Shown here piece after piece: positions 7,165-14,428 of a stretch of 34,863 bases of DNA (positions within the stretch are counted from its first letter, which is position 1; every line of letters begins with the position of its first letter). This stretch comes from Lachnospiraceae bacterium (GTDB lineage Bacteria; Bacillota; Clostridia; Lachnospirales; Lachnospiraceae): positions 1 through 34,863 of the forward strand of contig JAJPXQ010000060.1 of NCBI GenBank assembly GCA_021205385.1. The letters run 5' to 3'. The notes beneath the pieces are model-generated. The model saw only the letters and a list, made by a program, of their open reading frames with translations, was not told the origin of the DNA and searched no databases. The translations under genes were made by a program, and so were the position numbers.

Positions 7165-9468
7165 ATGGTAAACAGAAACGAAAAACGGATCGCGGTTGCG
7201 GCGGCATTTCTGGCAGGAGCGTTGCTTCTGGTGCTGGTGCTGGTGATGAAAAATGCAGGCTTTGTCATTGCGGAAGAGAATGCAGGCGGGCTGGTGCTGG
7301 AGATTTACACGGTTGACGACTATCTTGGCTTTGTCTCGTCGGTCAACAGCGGAAATACTTATAAGGGCGAGTATGTGGAACTGTACGCAGACCTCGATTT
7401 TGCAGGAGTGACAGGGGAACTGATCTGCGGGAGCGAAGAGGATTCGGAGATTCATTTCGAGGGAACCTTTGACGGAAACGGACATCATCTGAAAAATATG
7501 GTGCTGGAGGGGACATCCAAGCCCGGCCTTATCCGCAATCTGGAGGGCGTTGTCTGCAATCTGGAAGTGGAGGGCGGCAGCGTCACAGCTGAGCTCTGCG
7601 GCGCCATTGCGTCGACGCTCAGTCTGGGCGGCTATATTGTAAACTGTGCGAGCAGCGCTGAGATTTACGGCAGCACGACAGACGGCATTGTCGGACAGAA
7701 TAATTCTCAGCTGTACAACTGCTGCTGGACGCTCGCGCAGGAGCAGGCTGATGCAGAAACGCTGAATCAGGGGCTTGGCGGGCTCGGGGGATCCTATGGC
7801 GTGGACGCCTGGTATTTCTGGGAAGAGACGGACGACGGTCTTTCCCTTACACAGAGGCAGGCGGACACGATCGACTCCATGGAGCTTGTGATTTCGATTG
7901 ATCTGCAGCGAACCACGCTGCAGGGCTACTATTCTGAGACGGAAGATGCGTGGTGTTTCGCGCTTCCGGCGGGTTATGCACAGCAGGAACTGAGTATTTA
8001 TGTGACATTTGCATCGGGAGACACGCTTACGCAGGAATATGGAGGAGATGGCGCAGCACTTTCCTTTTCGCATGACACTATCGGGTATTCGGTGGAGATT
8101 CTGGAAACGTCGGAGGTGTCGGTGCTGATGCTGGATCTGAGCGACGGCGCGGATATCAGCTGGCTGAACGAGGATAAGGAAAATACAGCGGGCGGCACCT
8201 TCCTGCTGCTTGGCTCAGACGGGACAATTCTTTCCGAGGGAGCTCTAGAGAGGGTCAAAGGGCGCGGAAACGACTCCTGGCGGGCTGCGAAGAAAAGCTA
8301 TGGGCTGAAATTTGCTGAGGAGCAGGATCTGCTCGGTATTGGTTCTTCGCAGAATTATGTATTGCTGGCCGGTTATCGGGACAATTCCCTGGCGGTTTAT
8401 AAGGTGACGCATGATCTGATAAAGGAGATCGGGATGGATTACGCGCCGGAGTCCGAGTTCGTGCATCTGTATGTGGAGGGCGAGTATCTGGGCATGTATC
8501 TTCTGGCCGGGAAGATTGAGGTCGGGGCGGAACGCTTTGATCTTAAGGATCTGGAGACAGAGACGCAGAAGGTGAACAGTAAAGATCTGGAGACTTACGA
8601 GATGGAGACCTGGTACGATGAGGACAGCTATGCCGCGCGTACCTGGTACAATCTTAAGAATTCGCCTGAGGATGTGACGGGCGGCTACATCCTGGAGATG
8701 GATAATGTGGATTATGATCCGACCGACAGCAATTTTGTGAGCGAGCGGCTGATCCGCTTTGTGCTGAGCAATATCACTGCGGCTTCCAGGGAAGAGGTGG
8801 ATTATATCGCGGAATTCTGGCAGGATTTTGAGGATGCGCTGTTTTCGGAGGACGGCTATAATGAAAAAGGAAAGTATTATACGGAATACATTGATCTCGA
8901 ATCCTTCGCGGACCAGTGGCTGCTCTACGAGCTGAACATGGAAAACAGTGTCAATTCCAGCGTTTATTTCTATAAAGATTCGGATGAAACAGGAGACGGG
9001 CTGCTGCACGCGGTCTGGGAGTGGGACGCGGAACATTCGCTGGTGGCAAGCCGCGATTATACCTGGAGCTGGTTCGCCAGCCAGAACTCGCTGCAGCCGG
9101 AGGGTTACTGGATGCAGCTCTACAGCCATGAGGATTTTGCGGAAATGGTTTATCAGGAGTGGACGGAAAAGTTTCTCCCCGCCATTGAGAAGGCGCTGGG
9201 GGAGTCTGAGAATGAGGATACAGACGGTATCCGTCCGCTTGACTGGTATCTTGAGACTTATGCAGCGGACGCAGAGATTGATGAGAGCCGCTGGACGGGG
9301 CGCGATTTTGAAAAGAAGGTAGAGACGATCCGGACGATCTACACCGCGCGCAAGGATTTCCTGACGAGGGCGCTGTCGCTGTACGACAGCGGGTACAGCT
9401 ACTTCTATGAGGAGGACGGCGTATTCTACGGCGTGACGGAGGAAGGGGAGGCTGTGGCACTGCCGTAG
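7165..9468 (+). CDS. CotH kinase family membrane-anchored protein
   Basis: 767 aa from the ATG at 7165. Residues about 8-30 form one hydrophobic anchor, so the bulk is extracellular. Residues about 40-190 include 'FEGTFDGNGHHL', a motif of beta-helix GLUG-like repeats. From about 355 onward it matches CotH: 'GRGNDSW' at 366-372 (nucleotide-binding Gly/Asn loop), 'YLGMYLL', 'GGYILEMDN' and 'VWEWDAEHS' at 617-625, the metal-binding Trp-x-Trp-Asp segment. CotH proteins are atypical protein kinases first known from spore coats, but many anchored members sit in surface polysaccharide loci. A frame extension to a TTG at 7129 exists, but that TTG is part of the -35 box and has no Shine-Dalgarno. No ribosome site precedes 7165 either, so a leaderless start is the best reading. 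rfbC follows after 65 bases with its own promoter. Confidence 0.82.
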   Translation: MVNRNEKRIAVAAAFLAGALLLVLVLVMKNAGFVIAEENAGGLVLEIYTVDDYLGFVSSVNSGNTYKGEYVELYADLDFAGVTGELICGSEEDSEIHFEGTFDGNGHHLKNMVLEGTSKPGLIRNLEGVVCNLEVEGGSVTAELCGAIASTLSLGGYIVNCASSAEIYGSTTDGIVGQNNSQLYNCCWTLAQEQADAETLNQGLGGLGGSYGVDAWYFWEETDDGLSLTQRQADTIDSMELVISIDLQRTTLQGYYSETEDAWCFALPAGYAQQELSIYVTFASGDTLTQEYGGDGAALSFSHDTIGYSVEILETSEVSVLMLDLSDGADISWLNEDKENTAGGTFLLLGSDGTILSEGALERVKGRGNDSWRAAKKSYGLKFAEEQDLLGIGSSQNYVLLAGYRDNSLAVYKVTHDLIKEIGMDYAPESEFVHLYVEGEYLGMYLLAGKIEVGAERFDLKDLETETQKVNSKDLETYEMETWYDEDSYAARTWYNLKNSPEDVTGGYILEMDNVDYDPTDSNFVSERLIRFVLSNITAASREEVDYIAEFWQDFEDALFSEDGYNEKGKYYTEYIDLESFADQWLLYELNMENSVNSSVYFYKDSDETGDGLLHAVWEWDAEHSLVASRDYTWSWFASQNSLQPEGYWMQLYSHEDFAEMVYQEWTEKFLPAIEKALGESENEDTDGIRPLDWYLETYAADAEIDESRWTGRDFEKKVETIRTIYTARKDFLTRALSLYDSGYSYFYEEDGVFYGVTEEGEAVALP

Positions 9469-9471
9469 CGC

Positions 9472-9500
9472 TTGTAATCATTTCTCATAAATGGTATAAT
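9472..9500 (+). promoter_or_regulatory. Promoter of the polysaccharide operon starting with rfbC
   Basis: TTGTAA (9472-9477), 17 bases, perfect TATAAT (9495-9500). It lies right after the CotH stop codon and 34 bases before the rfbC ATG. The genes from rfbC to gtrA are closely spaced with no strong terminator between them, so this is probably their main promoter. Confidence 0.8.
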
Positions 9501-9533
9501 TCGATTTAACAGATAACAGGAAGGAAAAGCAAA

Positions 9534-10085
9534 ATGGGAAAGATCAAAGTAGAGACCTGTGAGATCGAAGGTCTGGAGATCATCACGCCGACCGTGTTCG
9601 GAGATGAACGCGGTTATTTCATGGAGACCTATAATTATAAGGATTACGCGGCGGCAGGTATCGACATGGAATTCGTGCAGGACAACCAGTCCGCGTCGAA
9701 GAAGGGTGTGCTGCGCGGCCTGCATTTTCAGATCCAGTATCCGCAGGACAAGCTGGTGCGCGTCGTGACGGGTGAGGTCTTCGACGTGGCGGTGGATCTG
9801 CGGCCCGGTTCGGCCACTTATGGAAAATGGTTCGGTGTGACGCTGTCTGCGGAGAATAAGAAGCAGTTCTTTATCCCGAAGAATTTTGCGCACGGCTTCT
9901 TCGTGCTCTCGGATTATGCGGAGTTTGCGTACAAGTGCACCGATTTTTATCACCCGAACGATGAGGGCGGCATTGCCTGGAACGATCCGGATATCGGGGT
10001 GGCATGGCCGATCCCGGAGGGTATGGAGCTCACGATTTCTGAGAAAGATCAAAAATGGGGCGGTCTTCGCTCGTTGAAACGGTAA
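9534..10085 (+). CDS. rfbC: dTDP-4-dehydrorhamnose 3,5-epimerase
   Basis: 183 aa, the usual length for RmlC/RfbC. It shows 'RGLHFQ' with the catalytic His64, Lys74 in 'QDKLVRV', 'AVDLR' with Asp88, 'AHGF' with His120, and the catalytic Tyr133 in 'FAYKC'. The enzyme epimerises dTDP-4-keto-6-deoxyglucose at C3 and C5 in the third step of dTDP-L-rhamnose synthesis, in the cytoplasm. The AGGAAGG site at 9518-9524 fits the ATG at 9534. The other rhamnose genes (rfbA, rfbB, rfbD) are not in this window, so the pathway must be completed elsewhere. As first gene of the export operon it suggests the polymer contains L-rhamnose or a related 6-deoxy sugar. Confidence 0.95.
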   Translation: MGKIKVETCEIEGLEIITPTVFGDERGYFMETYNYKDYAAAGIDMEFVQDNQSASKKGVLRGLHFQIQYPQDKLVRVVTGEVFDVAVDLRPGSATYGKWFGVTLSAENKKQFFIPKNFAHGFFVLSDYAEFAYKCTDFYHPNDEGGIAWNDPDIGVAWPIPEGMELTISEKDQKWGGLRSLKR

Positions 10086-10096
10086 GGAGAGACCGC

Positions 10097-10909
10097 ATGG
10101 TCCAAATGATACGGGATTTCTGGAAAAGTCGAGGGCTGATCTGGAAGCTGGCAAAAAATGATTTCAAGACCCGCTATGCCGGGTCCTATTTTGGTATTCT
10201 CTGGGCGATGGTCCAGCCGGTCATCATCGTGCTGGTCTACTGGTTCGTCTTCCAGATCGGACTCAACAGCGCGACGGCGCAGCTCAAAGAGGGCATCAGT
10301 GTGCCCTTTGTGCTCTGGCTGGTCAGCGGCATCGTACCATGGTTCTATTTCTCCGAGGCTCTGAGCAATGGGACGAATGCGCTTCTTGAGTATAATTATC
10401 TGGTGAAAAAGGTGGTCTTCAACATCGATATTCTGCCGCTCGTCAAGACGATCGCGGCGCTGTTTATTCACGCGTTTTTCGTGCTTTTTATGCTGCTTCT
10501 CTTCGCACTCTACGGTTATCTGCCGGGACTGAATACGCTGGGAATTATTTACTTCAGCGCGAGCCTCCTGATCTTTGTGACGGGGCTTTGTATGCTGACG
10601 AGCGCGCTGGTCGTCTTTTTCCGCGATCTCACCCAGATCATCAATATTTTCCTGCAGGTCGGCATCTGGATGACGCCGATTATGTGGTCCCTGGAGGATC
10701 TGCTGGCGAAATATCCGGTTCTGGCGATCCTGAAGCTGAACCCGCTGTGCTATATTGTCTACGGCTATCGTGCGGTGCTGTTCCGGACCGGCGGCATCCC
10801 GAGCCTTGGCTGGATGACTCTCTACTTCTGGGTCGTGACGGTGCTGTTGTGGGTGCTTGGCAGCAGGGTCTTCCGCAGGCTCAAAGTGCACTTCGCAGAT
10901 GTATTGTAA
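10097..10909 (+). CDS. ABC-2 type polysaccharide export permease (Wzm/TagG/RgpC-like)
   Basis: 270 aa from the ATG at 10097, which has AAGGAGA at 10084-10090; a longer reading from 10055 would overlap rfbC and lacks a ribosome site. The protein has about six membrane helices. Family marks are 'NDFKTRYAGSYFGILW' at the N-terminus, 'WLVSGIVPWFYFSEAL' in the middle, and 'FRDLTQIINIFLQVG' followed by 'NPLCYIVYGYR' near the end. It should form the channel that flips a completed, lipid-linked polysaccharide across the cytoplasmic membrane, paired with the ATPase that starts 9 bases downstream. Confidence 0.93.
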   Translation: MVQMIRDFWKSRGLIWKLAKNDFKTRYAGSYFGILWAMVQPVIIVLVYWFVFQIGLNSATAQLKEGISVPFVLWLVSGIVPWFYFSEALSNGTNALLEYNYLVKKVVFNIDILPLVKTIAALFIHAFFVLFMLLLFALYGYLPGLNTLGIIYFSASLLIFVTGLCMLTSALVVFFRDLTQIINIFLQVGIWMTPIMWSLEDLLAKYPVLAILKLNPLCYIVYGYRAVLFRTGGIPSLGWMTLYFWVVTVLLWVLGSRVFRRLKVHFADVL

Positions 10910-10918
10910 AGGAGTAAC

Positions 10919-12199
10919 ATGTCAGATACAGCGATCAGACTGGAACATGTCACAAAAATCTATAAACTGTATAACCGGAACCGCGATCGTCTCAAGGACG
11001 CGCTCGGCCTGACAAAGCAGAAGTGCTACAGTGAGCACTATGCGCTGCGCGATGTGAGCATGAGTGTGCAGGAGGGCGAGATGGTCGGCATTATCGGCGT
11101 CAATGGTTCCGGCAAGTCGACGATCCTGAAAATTATTACGGGGGTCTTAAGCGCGACCGAAGGCTCACTGGAGATCAACGGGCGTATTTCGGCGCTGCTC
11201 GAGCTTGGCGCGGGCTTCAATATGGAATATACCGGCCTTGAAAATGTGTACCTGAACGGGACGATGATGGGCTTTACAGAAAAGGAGATCGACGAGCGGC
11301 TCCCGGATATTCTCGATTTCGCGGATATCGGCGAGTTTATCCATCAGCCGGTCAAGACCTATTCGAGCGGTATGTTTGTGCGTCTGGCCTTTGCGGTCGC
11401 GATCAACATTGATCCGGAGATCCTGATTGTGGACGAGGCGCTCGCGGTCGGCGATGTGTTTTTCCAGGCAAAATGTTATCATAAATTCGAGGAGTTCAAA
11501 AAGCTGGGAAAGACCATTCTCTTCGTGAGCCATGACCTCACCAGCATCGCAAAGTACTGCGACCGCGTGATCCTGCTGAACAAGGGGGTAAAGCTGGCAG
11601 AGGGATCTCCGAAGGATATGGTCAATATGTATAAGAAGCTTCTCGTTCATCAGCTCGATGAGGAGACCCTCGAGGATGTGAGCGAAAAGAGCGATATCGG
11701 CGTCCACACGCAGGACGGCTCGGCATGGAAGGATCATTTTGAGACGAATCCGGCACTGCTGGACTACGGGGAGAAGACGGCGGAGATCGTGGATTTCTGT
11801 ATTATTGATCACTATGGGCAGTTCTCCAATATTATTGAGAAGGGAACCGTCTGCCAGGTGAAGGCAAAGCTGTATTTTCACGGACAGATCAAAAATCCGA
11901 TTTTTACGATCACGATCCGCAATAAGCAGGGAACTGACGTCACCGGTACGAACACGATGTTCGAACGGGTGGAGACCGGAACGGTCGAGGCGGGAGAGAC
12001 ACGCGTCGTGACCTATGAACAGCGGATCGACCTGCAGGGCGGAGACTATCTCATTTCGCTTGGCTGTACAGGCTATGTCGGAGATGAATTCAAGGTGTAC
12101 CACAGGCTGTACGATCTGGTGGGCCTGACGGTGCTCTCGGATAAGGATACCGTCGGCTTTTATGATATGAATTCGAAGATTACGGTTGAGAACGGATGA
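10919..12199 (+). CDS. ABC polysaccharide export ATPase with Wzt-like C-terminal domain
   Basis: 426 aa. The N-terminal ~240 residues are an ABC ATPase: Walker A 'GVNGSGKST' (60-68), signature 'YSSGM' (148-152), Walker B 'ILIVDEALAVGD' (168-179) and H-loop His205. Residues about 270-426 form a beta-rich domain of the Wzt C-terminal type ('IVDFCIIDHYGQFSNIIEKG', 'LQGGDYLISLGC'). In Gram-negative Wzt proteins this domain recognises the modified non-reducing end of the polymer and so couples chain capping to export; TagH and RgpD exporters of Gram-positives usually lack it. AAAGGAG lies just before the ATG at 10919. The neighbouring methyltransferase-kinase gene is a plausible maker of the cap that it reads. 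Confidence 0.93.
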   Translation: MSDTAIRLEHVTKIYKLYNRNRDRLKDALGLTKQKCYSEHYALRDVSMSVQEGEMVGIIGVNGSGKSTILKIITGVLSATEGSLEINGRISALLELGAGFNMEYTGLENVYLNGTMMGFTEKEIDERLPDILDFADIGEFIHQPVKTYSSGMFVRLAFAVAINIDPEILIVDEALAVGDVFFQAKCYHKFEEFKKLGKTILFVSHDLTSIAKYCDRVILLNKGVKLAEGSPKDMVNMYKKLLVHQLDEETLEDVSEKSDIGVHTQDGSAWKDHFETNPALLDYGEKTAEIVDFCIIDHYGQFSNIIEKGTVCQVKAKLYFHGQIKNPIFTITIRNKQGTDVTGTNTMFERVETGTVEAGETRVVTYEQRIDLQGGDYLISLGCTGYVGDEFKVYHRLYDLVGLTVLSDKDTVGFYDMNSKITVENG

Positions 12200-12221
12200 T
12201 TCATGTGGAAAGGTGGACGGC

Positions 12222-14342
12222 ATGCAGGAGCAGTTCGGTAAAGTGACAGTCACATATGATGAGACGGCGGCAGATTTTGACCGTGCGCTTCCGGAAGATG
12301 AGCGGATCGAAAGACTCGTAGATGAGAATTGTGATCTGCGGCGCATGGAGGCTCCCGGCTGGGAAGAGCTCTATCATTTATCGCATCTGCGTGCGAATCT
12401 GACGGAATGGCTTCCGGTCAGTAAGACGCATCGTGTGCTGGAGTTCGGCGCGGATACGGGGCAGCTGACGGGCGGCTTTCTTGGAAAGGTCTCTCAGGTG
12501 ATCTGCCTGGAGGAACGGCCCGGTCGCTGCCGGATTCTTGCAAAGCGCCACAGGAACGCGGAAAACTTAAGCGTTTACGCCGGAAATATCTGGAAGAATC
12601 TCGAGACGCTTTCCGGCGGCTTTGACTGGATCATTGCCCCCGGCGTCCTGGAGCAGGCAGGGCTCTGGTTCGCGGGTGAAAATCCGCAGGTGCAGGCTCT
12701 GCAGAAATTGAAGGCGCGGCTGAATCCGGGCGGTCATCTTGTACTCGCAGCGGACAACCGGCTGGGCCTCAAATACTGGGCCGGCGCGGCGAATCCGCAT
12801 AATGGCGTTTACTTTGACAATCTGGAAGGTCGGGGCTGCGGTTTCACAAAGCGGGAGCTGGAGCAGATCTTCACAGAGAGCGGCCTTGCCGACGCTGCGT
12901 TTTATTATCCATACCCGGAGCGCTGGTTCCCGGTGAGCATCTACTCTGATCACTGGCTGCCGAAGACCGGGGAGCTGAACCGGAATCTGCGCAATTTCGA
13001 AGGAGAGCGGCTTGTGCTCTTTGACGAGGAGAAAGTTTATGATCGGCTGGTCACCGAAGGCAGATTCCCGGAGTTTGCAAACGCTTTTCTGATCGTGACA
13101 GGTTCTCCTGTGGAAGACTGTCCGGTTTATGTAAAATATTCCAACGATCGCGCGGAGCGTTTTGCGATCCGCACGGATATTCTTGAAACTGCGGACGGAA
13201 AACAGGTACGGAAAGTGCCTGTCACGCCGCAGGCGAAGGAGCATATCGAACATATGAAGCGCCGCGAGGCGGCGCTGACCCGCCAGTGTGAGGCGGGCGG
13301 CATCCGCGTGAATCGCTGTGAACTGCAGGACGGCGCGGCGTATTTCGAGTTCCTGAAGGGGAGAACCTTTGAGGAACAGCTGGATACACTGCGGAATCAT
13401 AAGGATTATGCGGGCCTGGCCGCGGCGCTGCAGGACTATCGCAGGCTTCTGCTTAACTGTCTTGCGCCGGAGCTTGCACCGTTTGAAAAGAGCGCGCGAT
13501 TTAAGGAAATGTTTGGCGATCCCGCCTTTGAAAAGGCCTGTGAAGGAGCGCCCGTCAATAATCTCGACTGGATCTTCGGCAACCTGATGGAGACCTCTCA
13601 TGGCATGGAAGTCATCGATTACGAGTGGACCTTCGAGGTGCAGGTGCCGGTCGAATATCTGCTCTGGCGCGCGCTGTCGCTCTATCTGCACAGCAGAACG
13701 GATCTGCAGGGAATCGGCCTGATGGCGCAGATGGGCATTTCCTCCCGCGAGGAGGAGATCTTTGCGGAGATGGAGCATCATTTCCAGCTCTGGCTTCTGC
13801 AGGGCACGGTGACGATCGACGCACAGTATCTGTATACGGCGGGGCGCACGCTGCGTCTTGGTGATCTGCTCGACCATGCGGGCCGTCAGCGCATGCAGGT
13901 CTACGCCGATACCGGTGAAGGCTTTACGGAGAATGACAGCTGGTGGGTAGACACCGCTCCTGACAAGGAGGGATGCACGCGCCTGCGGCTTTTCCTGCCG
14001 GAGGGGACGAAAGCGCTGCGCATCGACCCGGCTGAGACGCCCTGCCTGGTGAGCGTGAAGCGCATCCTCGGCGAACTCGGCGGCAGCTACACCCTGGATT
14101 ACATCCACAATGGCCGCGAGCTGGAGCCGCAGGGCATCCTGTACTCCACCGACGATCCGCAGATCACGATTCCGGCCCTCACTGAGGGCACGCGTCAGGT
14201 CTGCCTCGAACTGACCGTGCAGGAGCTGAACCATGACACGGCTTTTGCCTGCATGAACCTGCTGAACCGCGTGCGCACAGCGGAACGCATCTACAATATC
14301 TGGCCGGTGCGGCTGCTGCGCCGGCTCCGGCACGGGCACTGA
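12222..14342 (+). CDS. Methyltransferase-kinase fusion, WbdD-like polysaccharide chain-capping candidate
   Basis: 706 aa from the ATG at 12222 (ribosome site AAAGGTGG at 12210-12217; an upstream TTG at 12186 lies inside the ATPase gene and has none). Residues about 60-230 are a class I SAM methyltransferase with motif I 'VLEFGADTG' (72-80) and 'DWIIAPGVLE' (135-144). Residues about 300-480 look like a kinase fold of the aminoglycoside/LPS kinase type: 'VYVKYSN' (302-308), a beta-3 'RKVPVT' with Lys331, a helix-C region with Glu340, a catalytic loop 'NLDWIFGN' (Asp449, Asn454) and the metal Asp466 in 'DYEW'. The last ~160 residues are beta-rich and unrecognised. E. coli WbdD has the same order, methyltransferase then kinase, and caps the O9a chain so that Wzt can bind it. 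The gene follows a Wzt-type ATPase and precedes a two-domain transferase, as expected for that system. The kinase assignment is my motif reading, not a search result. Confidence 0.72.
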   Translation: MQEQFGKVTVTYDETAADFDRALPEDERIERLVDENCDLRRMEAPGWEELYHLSHLRANLTEWLPVSKTHRVLEFGADTGQLTGGFLGKVSQVICLEERPGRCRILAKRHRNAENLSVYAGNIWKNLETLSGGFDWIIAPGVLEQAGLWFAGENPQVQALQKLKARLNPGGHLVLAADNRLGLKYWAGAANPHNGVYFDNLEGRGCGFTKRELEQIFTESGLADAAFYYPYPERWFPVSIYSDHWLPKTGELNRNLRNFEGERLVLFDEEKVYDRLVTEGRFPEFANAFLIVTGSPVEDCPVYVKYSNDRAERFAIRTDILETADGKQVRKVPVTPQAKEHIEHMKRREAALTRQCEAGGIRVNRCELQDGAAYFEFLKGRTFEEQLDTLRNHKDYAGLAAALQDYRRLLLNCLAPELAPFEKSARFKEMFGDPAFEKACEGAPVNNLDWIFGNLMETSHGMEVIDYEWTFEVQVPVEYLLWRALSLYLHSRTDLQGIGLMAQMGISSREEEIFAEMEHHFQLWLLQGTVTIDAQYLYTAGRTLRLGDLLDHAGRQRMQVYADTGEGFTENDSWWVDTAPDKEGCTRLRLFLPEGTKALRIDPAETPCLVSVKRILGELGGSYTLDYIHNGRELEPQGILYSTDDPQITIPALTEGTRQVCLELTVQELNHDTAFACMNLLNRVRTAERIYNIWPVRLLRRLRHGH

Positions 14343-14352
14343 CCCTGGCCCC

Positions 14353-14378
14353 GGCCGCCCGGCCCAGAGCAGGCGGCC
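14353..14378 (+). repeat. GC-rich inverted repeat in the 86-base gap before the GT2 gene
   Basis: GGCCGCC (14353-14359) and GGCGGCC (14372-14378) can form a 7-bp stem with a 12-base loop, followed by TATTTTG. A second small stem (CCGA/TCGG) lies just beyond. It may be a weak internal terminator or a message-stabilising hairpin. Confidence 0.4.
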
Positions 14379-14428
14379 AGTATTTTGAGAGGCCGAACGG
14401 TCGGAATAAGTAACTGTAGGAGAGAACC

